Below, one piece after another: positions 1-8,154 of a stretch of 64,000 bases of DNA. The first letter of the stretch is position 1, and every line of letters begins with the position of its first letter. The position numbers and the translations under genes were made by a program. The DNA is taken from contig WYEQ01000035.1 of NCBI GenBank assembly GCA_009904015.1, positions 62,001-126,000 on the forward strand, in the 5' to 3' direction. The DNA is from Desulfurococcales archaeon (GTDB lineage: Archaea; Thermoproteota; Thermoprotei_A; Sulfolobales; Fervidicoccaceae). Under the pieces are notes generated by a model, which had not been told where the DNA came from, did not search any database, and saw only the letters and a program-made list of their open reading frames with translations.

Positions 1-698
1 CTTCTCGATACTACATCTAGAGTTAAATGGACACGGAAATCCCTTGGTGGGAGAGGGCCCTCAACGATTGGCGTCGCGAAGACAAGGTCCTGGCCTGCCC
101 TGTAAGCCAGCTTCCTGGCAAAATTAGTCAAATCCTCGGGAGACAAGAAATAAATGCTGGTGGGCAGCCACTCATAGTACTTATGATAAACATAGACAGG
201 TGATTGATAACCACTACACGTAATATCCTCGATGAAAGGGTCACTGTACATTGGGTCAATAGGGCCGTAGCCAAAAAAATCTCTGTTCAGGTAGTACAGA
301 ATCTTGTTTTTCCCTTCCTCACTAAGCCTTTCACCAAGAACACGGAGGATCCTTTCTAGTGCATTGCTAAGTAGCTCTTTTCTCTTTTCCTCATCCTTCT
401 CCACGTATCTGGAGAGCCTTAGCATACGTGGAGCTATTTCACGTACTTCCGAGTATACTCTGGCCTCATCTTCATCGAGAACAGGCTCAACCGGATAATA
501 TACAAGCTTATTCCCTTCTTTTATAATAGCGATGTATACGTTTTCGCTAATCTTGTAGAAATCAATTATCTCTCTATCTTTGTATACAGATAAGAAATCT
601 TCGATATAACTGTTCTCCGCGGACAACGTCGTCCCTCTTAGATTTACTAACATGTTTTTACTTGTAATGATTTCTCTAAATAGTTTTCGAGAGCTCAT
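1..698 (-). CDS. Type II/IV secretion system ATPase, N-terminal part (runs off window)
   Basis: Reading the minus strand from ATG at 698 gives an open frame of 232 codons to the window edge; a second in-frame ATG lies at 653. An in-frame TGA directly precedes the 698 ATG. The protein contains the segment FGYGPIDPMYSDPFIEDITC, followed by PVYVYHKYYEWLP and PIVEGPLPPRDFRVHLT, which are hallmarks of the N-terminal domain of archaeal GspE/VirB11-type ATPases that power archaellum, pilus or adhesin assembly at the membrane. The Walker motifs lie beyond the window, so I cannot tell whether it is ArlI-like or a pilus ATPase. tRNA-His lies just upstream on the same strand. The family is confident, the system is not. 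Confidence 0.85.
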   Translation of the reverse strand, partial: MSSRKLFREIITSKNMLVNLRGTTLSAENSYIEDFLSVYKDREIIDFYKISENVYIAIIKEGNKLVYYPVEPVLDEDEARVYSEVREIAPRMLRLSRYVEKDEEKRKELLSNALERILRVLGERLSEEGKNKILYYLNRDFFGYGPIDPMYSDPFIEDITCSGYQSPVYVYHKYYEWLPTSIYFLSPEDLTNFARKLAYRAGQDLVFATPIVEGPLPPRDFRVHLTLDVVSR

Positions 699-717
699 TC
701 AGATATTGTTTTTTGAG

Positions 718-791
718 GGCCGCCGCCGGGATTTGAACCCGGGACCTCCGGATCCACAGTCCGGCGCTCTTCCAGCTGAGCTACGGCGGCC
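718..791 (-). tRNA. tRNA-His (GTG)
   Basis: The minus strand folds as a cloverleaf: acceptor GCCGCCG/CGGCGGC, anticodon stem CCGGA/TCCGG around loop CTGTGGA (anticodon GTG), T stem CCGGG/CCCGG. An encoded G at 791 opposite a C discriminator at 718 fits the G-1:C73 pair that identifies tRNA-His. CCA is not encoded and no intron is seen. A TATA-like element (CCTATAAGG, 824-832) lies upstream. A 7-base inverted repeat (788-794 with 804-810) joins the 5' end of the tRNA to its leader. Confidence 0.95.
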
Positions 792-855
792 AATTCCTGT
801 TGTATTGGCCATCGCTCATCATTGCCTTATAGGCTCCTGTGGCGGCCCTCGGAGA

Positions 856-996
856 TTAATTTTTGTTTTTAGGAAAATATAAAAATAACATGTCTGTCAG
901 CAACGATTTGTAGTTCCTTCGTGTGGCTTCCCTGACCTTTTCCACGTCATGAATAACAAGGCTTTTGTTTGTAATAGTAATGTTCCCGCTGGTCAT
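856..996 (-). CDS. Small hypothetical protein, 46 aa
   Basis: An uninterrupted minus-strand frame starts at ATG 996 and ends at TAA 856, filling much of the gap between the biotin carrier gene and tRNA-His. The product starts MTSGNITITNKSLVIHD and has a charged helical middle (VEKVREATRRNYKSLL). There is no ribosome binding site, but an AT-rich TATA-like stretch about 27 bases upstream would allow leaderless translation. I recognise no family. It could also be chance or the remnant of a longer gene. Confidence 0.35.
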   Translation of the reverse strand: MTSGNITITNKSLVIHDVEKVREATRRNYKSLLTDMLFLYFPKNKN

Positions 997-1080
997 CAGA
1001 AATAAACCTACAGAAAAAGTTAAAATAAAAAATAATCAAGAATAAGACATCAGTGTTAATAAAACAAGTTATGGAATAAG

Positions 1081-1554
1081 TTATTCGATGAGAATCAGTG
1101 GTGCTCCCTGAGCAACGAACTGCCCTGGCTTCACATATATTGCTTTCACTACTCCGTCTTTGTTTGCTTTTACTTCGATTTCCATTTTCATTGACTCCAT
1201 TATTATTACCGTGTCACCTCTCTTTACACTTTGGCCCTCCGAGACCTTTACTTCCTTAATCTTTCCTGGAACCCTGCTGGTTATTGCTCCAGCAGCGACT
1301 TGCGTTTGCTGAGCGGGTGGAGGCGGAGGTGGAGTTGCGGGCTGCGCAACGGGCTGAGCAACAGGTTTAGCTTCCTCCTTTTTAGCTTCTACTTGAGATA
1401 CTGCCGCTTGTTGTGTGCCTGCTGCTTTTTCTAGGCTTTCTAGGCTCACGGTTAGTTTTGTCCCATCAACATCTATCTCGAGTGCACCTTCTTTTTCTCC
1501 AACTATTTTTACTGTGTACTCTTTGTCTCCAACTTTAACCTTATACACACTCAT
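1081..1554 (-). CDS. Biotin carboxyl carrier protein (acyl-CoA decarboxylase/carboxylase gamma)
   Basis: A 157-aa acyl carrier with a C-terminal biotinyl domain. The biotin attachment motif ESMKMEIEV puts the biotinylated lysine near residue 123. An N-terminal beta-rich segment (1-45) is joined to it by a Pro/Ala-rich flexible linker (about 50-90, with a run of six prolines), the usual design that lets biotin swing between active sites. ATG 1554 is preferred over a GTG four codons earlier because GGTGAT lies 7 bases before it. The OadG-like gene is 27 bases upstream and a carboxyltransferase is at 16-17.6 kb. It likely serves a methylmalonyl-CoA decarboxylase or a propionyl/acetyl-CoA carboxylase. 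Confidence 0.9.
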   Translation of the reverse strand: MSVYKVKVGDKEYTVKIVGEKEGALEIDVDGTKLTVSLESLEKAAGTQQAAVSQVEAKKEEAKPVAQPVAQPATPPPPPPAQQTQVAAGAITSRVPGKIKEVKVSEGQSVKRGDTVIIMESMKMEIEVKANKDGVVKAIYVKPGQFVAQGAPLILIE

Positions 1555-1581
1555 GGTAAGTATCACCCATCACGTTATAGA

Positions 1582-1950
1582 TTATCTTGTTTTTTCTCTA
1601 TGGAAGGGGTCCTCCCTGAAGTGAGGATTCAATCTCTCACTAAGAACCCAGTAGTTAATAAAAAATTGCTTCTGAGAGAGAGCTCCAGCGGACATAGGTG
1701 ATGTTTTCCTCGCTTTGCTTCTGAGATATTGGTGTGCTCCAGCTACAGCAGCGGCCACCAGCTCCAGTAAGGGGGGAGTAGTGATTAAGGTCTGCGGTAT
1801 TGGCTGTGGAGTTACTTGGGGCTGGGGAGCAATGGGAGCTTCGGGTTTGCTGGAGCATCTGCACAGTATTCTTACCACTGCGAAGAAGGCTACGATTATG
1901 ATAAACGCAGTTATGTATCCTAAAAGGTTGCTAGCGGAGACAGCATCCAT
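1582..1950 (-). CDS. OadG-like membrane subunit of a sodium-pumping decarboxylase
   Basis: A 122-aa protein with one N-terminal membrane helix (about residues 10-29, YITAFIIIVAFFAVVRILC) followed by a Pro-rich cytoplasmic tail, with VAAAVAGAHQYLRSKAR at about 65-82. This matches the small OadG/MmdD-type subunit that anchors Na+-translocating oxaloacetate or methylmalonyl-CoA decarboxylases. ATG 1950 has GGAGA upstream and a TATA-like TTTATATTTAAA stretch at about 1965-1980. It lies directly before the biotin carrier gene, probably in one transcript. The sodium-channel beta subunit is not in the window. OadG-type sequences are poorly conserved, so the call rests on topology, length and context. 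Confidence 0.7.
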   Translation of the reverse strand: MDAVSASNLLGYITAFIIIVAFFAVVRILCRCSSKPEAPIAPQPQVTPQPIPQTLITTPPLLELVAAAVAGAHQYLRSKARKTSPMSAGALSQKQFFINYWVLSERLNPHFREDPFHREKTR

Positions 1951-2086
1951 CAGTATCTCCGCTCTTTTTTTAAATATAAAAAGCTAATAAATATAACATA
2001 ATATTATATTAACAAAAGAGAACAGTGATTATCGAAAATCAGAATTGTTTTTAAATAGATTTAAAAAATAATTTTTAATATACACG

Positions 2087-2554
2087 TTATTTATAATACT
2101 TCGCTGCATCTTCGATAGCTCTGATTATCTGTAGGTAGCCAGTGCATCTGCAGAGTATGCCGCTGAAGAAGTGCTTAATCTGTTCTCTTGTGGGGTTGGG
2201 GTTGTTCTTGAGGAAGTTGTGAGCAGCGATGACATATGCGGGCGTGCAGAAGCCGCACTGAAACGCGTTGTGCTCTATGAATGCCTTCTGTATTGGGGCT
2301 AGCTTACCTTCTCTGGCTAAGCCAGCGGCCGTCAGTATCTCCGCGCCGTCTGCCTCTACAGCCAATACCATGCATGATTTCACCAGTTTTCCATTCATCT
2401 CAACTGTGCATAGACCGCATTCTCCTTTCCAGCACCCAGCCTTCACGCTTGTTTCTTTCAGTTTGTATCTAATTACATCTAGTAGTGTTTCGTTATCTTC
2501 TACCTCTACTGTTCTTTTTTCTCCATTTAGGGTGAATGTTATCACGCGTGCCAT
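2087..2554 (-). CDS. Molybdenum hydroxylase small subunit, 2x[2Fe-2S] (CoxS-like)
   Basis: A 155-aa iron-sulfur subunit of the xanthine oxidase family. The N-terminal plant-type [2Fe-2S] cluster ligands are in CWKGECGLC plus a later Cys in KLVKSC; the C-terminal cluster ligands are in QCGFCTPAYV and ILCRCTGY. It passes electrons from the molybdenum centre to the FAD subunit. ATG 2554 follows GAGGTGA with a 6-base gap. It is the last gene of the coxL-coxM-coxS order on the minus strand, 2 bases after coxM. Length and cysteine pattern are normal for the family. Confidence 0.93.
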   Translation of the reverse strand: MARVITFTLNGEKRTVEVEDNETLLDVIRYKLKETSVKAGCWKGECGLCTVEMNGKLVKSCMVLAVEADGAEILTAAGLAREGKLAPIQKAFIEHNAFQCGFCTPAYVIAAHNFLKNNPNPTREQIKHFFSGILCRCTGYLQIIRAIEDAAKYYK

Positions 2555-2556
2555 GA

Positions 2557-3447
2557 TTATTCACCTCTGGCTAGTTTTATTAAAAGCTTGTATGTCAGGG
2601 TGGATGCTAGGTATCTCCTATACTCAGCAGAGGCGTAGGGGTCGCTTAGAGGCTCTATTTCCTCCTCTATCTTCTTCGCAGCTAGCTCTGCGGCTTTTTC
2701 GAATGGAATGTCTTGTTTGAATACTTCCTCTGCTGCCTTTGGCCTGAATGGCAGCGTTGTAGCGCTTGTTATGACTATCCTCACATCCCTTTTCTGGGGA
2801 TTGTCAGGGTTTGCCACCAGAGCAGCTACATTGACGTAACCATACTCGAGTCCGGGGTTGAACTTTACGTATCCTGTTCTGGCTCCAGCGGGCGGCTCCT
2901 TGTACAGTATCTCCGTTACGATTTCGTCTGGCTCCAGACTCGTCATCATGGGGCCTAGCACTAATCCTTCCACTGGCAGAACTCTCTCTCCTCTAGTGCT
3001 AACAGCTTTCACTTCAGCCTCAAACAGTATTGCGGGGCCAGGTGCATCCGTGTACGGTAGTCCCTCTAGAATGTTGCCAATAATGGTGGCTCTGTTCCTA
3101 AGTATTGCATCAGCGAGTTCGGATGTAGATTCGTATAGAGCGCAGAATTTCTTCTTGATTTCAGGGTTCTTTTCAAGGTACTGTAAAAGCTCGTTGGCTG
3201 TAACGGTAGCTCCCACCACCAGGCCTTTTCCTGGCATGTACTCTATCTTTTTTAGTTCCTTGATTCCCTTAATGTCGACCAGTATCTTTGCTTCAATCAT
3301 TCTTTCCTTCATGAATCCTAATACTCCTATTCCTCCATTTAGTATCTTTGCTTCACCGGCATTCTCCGCGAGGATTTTGAGAGCTTCTTCTAATGTCTGG
3401 GGTTTTACGTATTTGAACTCTGGTAAAGTGAAATATGGGGCCGACAT
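2557..3447 (-). CDS. Molybdenum hydroxylase FAD-binding subunit (CoxM-like)
   Basis: A 296-aa FAD subunit of an aldehyde oxidoreductase/CO-dehydrogenase-like complex. Family features seen are the start FTLPEFKYVKPQTLEEAL, an ILNGGIGVLGFMKERM segment in the place of the usual AGGT FAD loop, and LRNRATIIGNILEGLPYTDA in the place of RNxATxGGN. Both FAD loops therefore depart a little from consensus. It accepts electrons from the small subunit. ATG follows GGTGA, and only 3 bases separate it from the large-subunit stop, so the three genes form one operon. Confidence 0.9.
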   Translation of the reverse strand: MSAPYFTLPEFKYVKPQTLEEALKILAENAGEAKILNGGIGVLGFMKERMIEAKILVDIKGIKELKKIEYMPGKGLVVGATVTANELLQYLEKNPEIKKKFCALYESTSELADAILRNRATIIGNILEGLPYTDAPGPAILFEAEVKAVSTRGERVLPVEGLVLGPMMTSLEPDEIVTEILYKEPPAGARTGYVKFNPGLEYGYVNVAALVANPDNPQKRDVRIVITSATTLPFRPKAAEEVFKQDIPFEKAAELAAKKIEEEIEPLSDPYASAEYRRYLASTLTYKLLIKLARGE

Positions 3448-3450
3448 TTT

Positions 3451-5886
3451 TTACTCACCTCTCCATTCAAGAAGAGCTTTCCTAGCTTTTTCGAGCAGGT
3501 CTGGTCTTTGTTCCTTTATGGCTCTCCACACTCTTTCTGGATTCATAGGTAACGTTGTGATATTTATTCCGAGAGATCTTCTAAGAGCATTTGCTATTGC
3601 TGGCATGACGGCTATCATTACGTTTTCGCTGAATCCTCTTGCTCCGAAGGGTCCGTCTGCCTGCGGTGTTTCTAGGAAGTATGAGACAATCTCGTCTGGC
3701 GCGTCCTTCATTCTCGCCAGGTAGTAGAAGCTGAAGTTGGGGTTAGCCACTCCTCCTCTCTCGTCATATATTATTTGTTCCCACAGCGCCCTGCTCATAC
3801 CCATGACGAAGCCTCCTATTGACTGCCCCTCAGCTGTTAACGGGTTTATTACCTTGCCTAAGTCGTAGACCTGCACTCCTTTCAGTACTTTTATCTCGCC
3901 TGTTAGGAGGTCGACCTCTATTTCAACACCGCTTGCACCTGGAGTTATGAATACGGTGGCGTGGCCGGGCTCAGTTTCTTTGCCTAGCTCTGGGTTGAGT
4001 GGCAAGGCCTGGCCAGTGTCTGGGTCCAGGTAAGTTGATGTGCCTGGATAATGTACCCCCACCCCAATTATTGGTCCTCCAAATGTCTGGCCATTTGGAT
4101 ATACATATCCCATTACCAGTTCAGTTAATGGTACCTTTAGCCACGGCTCTCCCTTCACGACTACGTGGCCTTCTTTTAGCTCCAACTGGTCTGGAGCTAC
4201 CTTCAGCACCTTGCTTGCAAGATCAAATATCTTTCTTTTAGCATCCTCGACCGCTCTCATCAATGCTTGTCCAACCGTGAACAGGCTTCTGCTGCCAACG
4301 GTCTGCCATGTATAGGGCATCCACTCTGTGCTGTTCATCCATGTTATATGTACTTTCTCGAGTGGAATGTCAAATGCTTCCGCAACTAACATTCTAAATG
4401 CATTGACTGTTCCCTGGCCGTAGTTCCCCGTTGAGACAAGTATGTCAACGCTTGCATCCTCGTTGAACTTTACTATAGCGGCGTCCACCGCGTTTGGCGG
4501 CTGTGATGGGCCCTTAACGCTGTACGCTAGGCCCTTTGCCCTTATTTTCCATGGCTCTTTTGGTTGTTCTGGTGGCTTGTTTATCTCGATTAGCTCAGCT
4601 GCCTTCTTTAATACTCCCTGGTAGTCTCCCTGGTCTGCTCTTAGTGGGGCCCCATAGCCTAGCGTTGAGTGTGGGTCACCTGGTCTTAACAGATTGATGC
4701 TTCTGATTTTGACCGGGTCCATGCCTAGCTCTATTGCTCCCATTTCTATTAGCTGCTCTATCACCCAGTGGTTCTCAGGGAAGCCGAATCCTCTAATAGC
4801 TGTCGTAGGTATCTTGTTGGTGTAGACTGTCACGCTTTCACAGTAAAGGTTAGGTATATCGTAGGCGCCTGAGCAAGCGTAGCCAGCGGTTCTTGCTACG
4901 TTTACGGCGTAGTCAGCGAACGCTCCTCCATCAAATATGAATCGCGCGTAGTAAGCAACTATTCTTCCGTCCTTGGAGAACCCTATCTTGGCTTTAGCTT
5001 TATACTTAGGTGCTATTGGCCAGCTCCTCATCTGCTCCGCTCTGCTCATCATGAGCTTAACTGGCCTGTAGCCAGCCTTCTTGCTAAGCATCGCGGCAAG
5101 CGGCTCAAACAATACTCCTGCTTTTCCTCCGAAGCCTCCTCCAACATAGGGTATTCTCATCTTTATTTTTCCTACCGGTATTCCAAGGCTCATAGCCATT
5201 AAGTATCTTGGCGCAAACGGCGATTGCGCGCTGGTCCAGATCTCGATGTCCCCGTTGTGCTTGTAGTGAGCTATCGCTGCCCACGTCTCCATGTACGCAT
5301 GGTGTATGTTCGGTATACTGAACTCCTGCTCGATGACTAAGTCAGCTTTATCAAACGCGGCTTCACCTTCACCCTTCTTTTGCTTAAATATATTTGCTAT
5401 GTTGGTTCCAGGAATAGGCTTGAAAGCCGGGCTTACCTTGTACTTCGCGAGGTCGGGATGTAGTATTGGTGCGTTTGGCTTCAACGCCTCCTCGGGGTCA
5501 AACACTGGCGGGAGAGGGTCGTACTCAACTTCTATTAAGTCAATGGCTTTCTCAGCTGCTCTCCAGCTCTCAGCTACAACTGCCGCTACCGGGTGTCCTA
5601 CCCATAAAGCCTTATCAATAGCGAGTATGTCTCTATCACCTACATATATACCGATTCTATACGGGAAGTCCTTGCCTGTCGCGACCGTTTTTACTCCTGG
5701 AACCTGCAGGGCTTTGCTGTAGTCGATATTCTTTATGTACGCGTGTGGCTCGTTTGATGTAAGGATCTTCGCATATAGTAATCCGGGAAACTCCATATCG
5801 TGAACGTAGGTCGCTGTTCCGGTTACCTTTTCGTATGCATCAAAAGTAGGTGTAGGCTTACCTATAACTTTGTAATTGCCTCCTAT
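3451..5886 (-). CDS. Molybdenum hydroxylase large subunit (aldehyde oxidoreductase family), probable AUA start
   Basis: Catalytic molybdopterin subunit. From the first ATG (5796) the protein has 781 aa and begins inside a conserved region. The frame stays open for 30 more codons to an ATA at 5886-5884 and adds the typical family start YKVIGKPTPTFDAYEKVTG. GGTGAG lies 5 bases before this ATA, the same signal used by its two operon partners, and no ATG, GTG or TTG exists in the extension. The active-site loop reads TAIRGFGFPE rather than the CSFR of true CO dehydrogenase, and the catalytic Glu lies in GARGFSE. An aldehyde or purine-like substrate is therefore more likely than CO. With the extension it is 811 aa. 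Confidence 0.9.
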   Translation of the reverse strand: MGGNYKVIGKPTPTFDAYEKVTGTATYVHDMEFPGLLYAKILTSNEPHAYIKNIDYSKALQVPGVKTVATGKDFPYRIGIYVGDRDILAIDKALWVGHPVAAVVAESWRAAEKAIDLIEVEYDPLPPVFDPEEALKPNAPILHPDLAKYKVSPAFKPIPGTNIANIFKQKKGEGEAAFDKADLVIEQEFSIPNIHHAYMETWAAIAHYKHNGDIEIWTSAQSPFAPRYLMAMSLGIPVGKIKMRIPYVGGGFGGKAGVLFEPLAAMLSKKAGYRPVKLMMSRAEQMRSWPIAPKYKAKAKIGFSKDGRIVAYYARFIFDGGAFADYAVNVARTAGYACSGAYDIPNLYCESVTVYTNKIPTTAIRGFGFPENHWVIEQLIEMGAIELGMDPVKIRSINLLRPGDPHSTLGYGAPLRADQGDYQGVLKKAAELIEINKPPEQPKEPWKIRAKGLAYSVKGPSQPPNAVDAAIVKFNEDASVDILVSTGNYGQGTVNAFRMLVAEAFDIPLEKVHITWMNSTEWMPYTWQTVGSRSLFTVGQALMRAVEDAKRKIFDLASKVLKVAPDQLELKEGHVVVKGEPWLKVPLTELVMGYVYPNGQTFGGPIIGVGVHYPGTSTYLDPDTGQALPLNPELGKETEPGHATVFITPGASGVEIEVDLLTGEIKVLKGVQVYDLGKVINPLTAEGQSIGGFVMGMSRALWEQIIYDERGGVANPNFSFYYLARMKDAPDEIVSYFLETPQADGPFGARGFSENVMIAVMPAIANALRRSLGINITTLPMNPERVWRAIKEQRPDLLEKARKALLEWRGE

Positions 5887-5891
5887 GTGGG

Positions 5892-5946
5892 CTCACCTTT
5901 TTTTAATTAACAAAAAACATAATTTATTTAGAGGCTATATATACTT
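5892..5946 (-). promoter_or_regulatory. Promoter and ribosome binding site of the molybdenum hydroxylase operon
   Basis: On the minus strand a TATA box (AAGTATATATAG, 5935-5946) is followed about 26 bases later by the expected start of transcription, and then by GGTGAG (5897-5892) just before the ATA codon at 5886. This gives a short leader and supports initiation upstream of the first ATG. Confidence 0.6.
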
Positions 5947-6001
5947 TATTACAAAGTATTATTTATAACGATAAATTAAAATTTATGATTAGATAATGAA
6001 T

Positions 6002-6625
6002 CTATATCTCGATGTTAGCGTGCCTGTTCTTGAGCTCTTTCTCTTCTTTGCCTAGCTTGTACATCAGCTCTACTATCATTCCGTCGAGCACAACCATGGC
6101 TGTATCCTCGAACAATGTTCCCAGGGGGGCTAAGGGCTCATGTATACCCAAGATTTGTCTGGAGAAGTAGTCCTTCTCTACCGCTACCTTTGTTCTCCCG
6201 GGGACAAAAAGCACTACGTCAGCGAGTTTTCCGAGGGGGGACGAGGGATACGACGTGACGGCTATAATCTTTGCCCCTACTCTTTTAGCTGCTTCGGCAG
6301 CTGTTACTATGAGCTCCGTTGTGCCTGACCCACTAATAGCTACAACTACATCATCTTTGCCTATAGGAGGGATAATCGTGTCTCCCAGAACATAGCTGTT
6401 AAAGCCCAGATGCATAAGCCTAATTGCAAAGGCCTTGCCTACCAGCCCGGACCTCCCCGCTCCCATGACTAGGACTTTCTTGTTGTTGTTGTAAGCCTCG
6501 ATCAGTGTTTTCGAGACTTCCTCTATGTCCTCTTTTCTGATGATATCGATAGCGTTCATGATGAAACTCGCTATTTCCCTCATGGCCATGTATGCATAGC
6601 TCATGATAATCAGCTCATCATACAT
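6002..6625 (-). CDS. hxlB: 6-phospho-3-hexuloisomerase
   Basis: A 207-aa SIS-domain sugar-phosphate isomerase. The sugar-phosphate loop is in [19 protein letters not shown], followed by [31 protein letters not shown] and the family-specific [20 protein letters not shown]. In archaea it works with hexulose-phosphate synthase in the reversed ribulose monophosphate pathway to supply pentoses; the synthase is often fused but is neither fused nor adjacent here. The first ATG (6625) is taken because a TATA box lies about 20-25 bases upstream and no ribosome binding site is seen, suggesting a leaderless message; later ATGs at residues 8, 13 and 15 are alternatives. Confidence 0.9.
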   Translation of the reverse strand: MYDELIIMSYAYMAMREIASFIMNAIDIIRKEDIEEVSKTLIEAYNNNKKVLVMGAGRSGLVGKAFAIRLMHLGFNSYVLGDTIIPPIGKDDVVVAISGSGTTELIVTAAEAAKRVGAKIIAVTSYPSSPLGKLADVVLFVPGRTKVAVEKDYFSRQILGIHEPLAPLGTLFEDTAMVVLDGMIVELMYKLGKEEKELKNRHANIEI

Positions 6626-6640
6626 TGATTTCTCGGGTGG

Positions 6641-6650
6641 CTTTAAATAA
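6641..6650 (-). promoter_or_regulatory. TATA box of hexuloisomerase gene
   Basis: TTATTTAAAG on the minus strand, 16-25 bases upstream of ATG 6625, fits an archaeal TATA box for a leaderless transcript. Confidence 0.5.
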
Positions 6651-6698
6651 GTATGTAGAAGATGTATGGGCTAACCAAAATATTTGTAATTTGAAAAT

Positions 6699-6971
6699 CT
6701 AAGCTGTCGCGACTTTCTGAGTCGCATTTATAACCGCTATGAACGAGTCATCCTCCAGCGACTCATCTTCATTAACAACTTTCTTGGCCTTAATATAGGT
6801 GTTCAACAGCTCCATGGCCTGCTCTGCTAGGTAGCGAGCAAGTGTTTCCTCTCCCATCTCTAGGAAATCGAGGGCCGCTTTGCATAGATATATTGCATCT
6901 CTCTTGATCTCGCTTATCTCCCTAGCAACGATGTTGCTTAGCTTTTCGTTCAAGTAATCGGCTTCACCCAT
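6699..6971 (-). CDS. Small helical hypothetical protein, 90 aa
   Basis: I do not recognise a family. The 90-aa product is predicted almost wholly helical: residues 5-40 form a charged amphipathic helix (NEKLSNIVAREISEIKRDAI), then LCKAALDFLEMGEETLARYL and AEQAMELLNTYIKAKKVV, ending in an acidic tail with a hydrophobic patch. This could be a small helical bundle that binds a protein partner. It is divergent from apbE with about 85 bases between them. Reading-frame length and composition match real neighbouring genes. Confidence 0.7.
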   Translation of the reverse strand: MGEADYLNEKLSNIVAREISEIKRDAIYLCKAALDFLEMGEETLARYLAEQAMELLNTYIKAKKVVNEDESLEDDSFIAVINATQKVATA

Positions 6972-7056
6972 GCATAATCTCCGATGTATAATCTTGGCTT
7001 AGTAAGTATAAATACGGCATGACTGGATATTATAGCTGAAAACAGGTTGCATAGTT

Positions 7057-7950
7057 ATGATTAAGAGAACAAGGGTCTATATGGGGACCTTCTTCACGAT
7101 TATGATAGATGACGATGTGGAGGAAAATATTGTTGTAGAAGCGTTTAGGGAAGTTGAGCGGGTTGAAAAGATATTCAGCAAGTTCAACGAGAACAGTGAG
7201 CTCTCCCTTCTCAATAAACACAAAGTAATCTTGAACGCCTCTAAAGACTTTGTGCATGTACTGAAAAAATCTCTTTTCTACGCTGATATAACAAATGGGA
7301 GATACAACCCATGCATACTTCCACTGCTAGAGCTATACTCAAGAAAAAGTTTACAGGAAATAAGCGAGGAAGAAATTAAGAAGAGCCTTGAGCTCACCGA
7401 TTATAAATCAATAATTATTGATGAGATTACCAACTCTGTGCGAGTAACTAAGAACGGCGTGAAAGTAGACTTAAGCTCGATAGCCAAGGGATACGCTGTG
7501 GACAAGGCTTCAGAGCTCCTAATGAAAAACGGTGTGTCAAGAGCCCTTATTGACGGCGGAGGAGACATAAGGGTGATCGATGGCAAAAAAGACAATGAGT
7601 ACTGGTATATTGGGGTCAGAGATCCCTTCGGGAAAGGCATAAAGAAGATATTAAAAATAAAAGATAAATCCGTCGCTACTAGCGGAATATACGAGAGGTT
7701 TTTAGATGCTCAGAGAAGAGTTACACACATTATTGATGGATTAACGGGAAGACCTGTTGATACAACTATGAGCGCAACAGTTATTACTGATTACGCGATA
7801 GATGCTGACGCTCTTGCCACCGCTGTCTTAATACTTGGAGAAAACGGTATTGATTTAGTTGAGGAAAAAAAGCTGGGGGAAGCTTACATTATATTAAGGA
7901 ATAGCAAAGAAGTCATGACAGCAGGTTTCGATGCATATCTGGTTAGTTAA
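7057..7950 (+). CDS. apbE: FAD:protein FMN transferase
   Basis: A 297-aa ApbE family protein that attaches FMN covalently to threonine residues of membrane or extracellular flavoproteins. Seen motifs: MGTFFTIMI at the start, VDLSSIAKGYAVDKASELL, ALIDGGGDIRV, SVATSGIYERF, and VTHIIDGLTGRPVDTTMSATVI with the metal-binding Asp/Thr region near ITDYAIDADALATAVLILG. No signal peptide or lipobox is seen, which is common in archaeal members. The start at 7057 leaves the conserved MGTFFTI strand intact. No RnfG-like flavoprotein partner is in the window. Confidence 0.93.
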   Translation: MIKRTRVYMGTFFTIMIDDDVEENIVVEAFREVERVEKIFSKFNENSELSLLNKHKVILNASKDFVHVLKKSLFYADITNGRYNPCILPLLELYSRKSLQEISEEEIKKSLELTDYKSIIIDEITNSVRVTKNGVKVDLSSIAKGYAVDKASELLMKNGVSRALIDGGGDIRVIDGKKDNEYWYIGVRDPFGKGIKKILKIKDKSVATSGIYERFLDAQRRVTHIIDGLTGRPVDTTMSATVITDYAIDADALATAVLILGENGIDLVEEKKLGEAYIILRNSKEVMTAGFDAYLVS

Positions 7951-7951
7951 G

Positions 7952-8024
7952 CGCCGGGGGGAGGGCTCGAACCTCCGACCACCGGGTTAACAGCCCGGCG
8001 CTCTACCCGCTGAGCTACCCCGGC
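7952..8024 (-). tRNA. tRNA-Asn (GTT)
   Basis: Minus-strand cloverleaf with acceptor GCCGGGG/CCCCGGC, anticodon loop CTGTTAA (anticodon GTT) in stem CCGGG/CCCGG, T stem GGAGG/CCTCC, and discriminator G. It ends 2 bases from the stop of the convergent apbE gene. A TATA-like TTTATAAAA (about 8055-8062) lies 31-38 bases upstream. CCA is not encoded. This is the likely substrate of the GatCAB route if AspRS mischarges it. Confidence 0.95.
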
Positions 8025-8154
8025 TCAGCTATTTTTCTATATTTCAAAAAAGGTTTTATAAAGTGTATTGGTCTCGAAAAAAGGTTGCCAGCTAGTTTTA
8101 TTTGTTTTTAAACCATGTTTGATTCTTGATGATAGGTTATGGACGGTGGTAAAA

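Noticed and set aside
304-498. Plus-strand frame over the secretion ATPase
   Set aside because: It is a shadow of the minus-strand gene, whose protein sequence is clearly conserved.
3451-5886. True carbon monoxide dehydrogenase
   Set aside because: The active-site loop lacks the CSFR sequence needed for the Cu-S-Mo site and reads RGFGFPE.
5796-5900. One-base frameshift in the CCC run at 5889-5891 of the large molybdenum subunit, with a GTG start at 5896
   Set aside because: It would also restore the N-terminus, but the GTG has no ribosome site, whereas GGTGAG is spaced ideally for the in-frame ATA. Kept only as an alternative.
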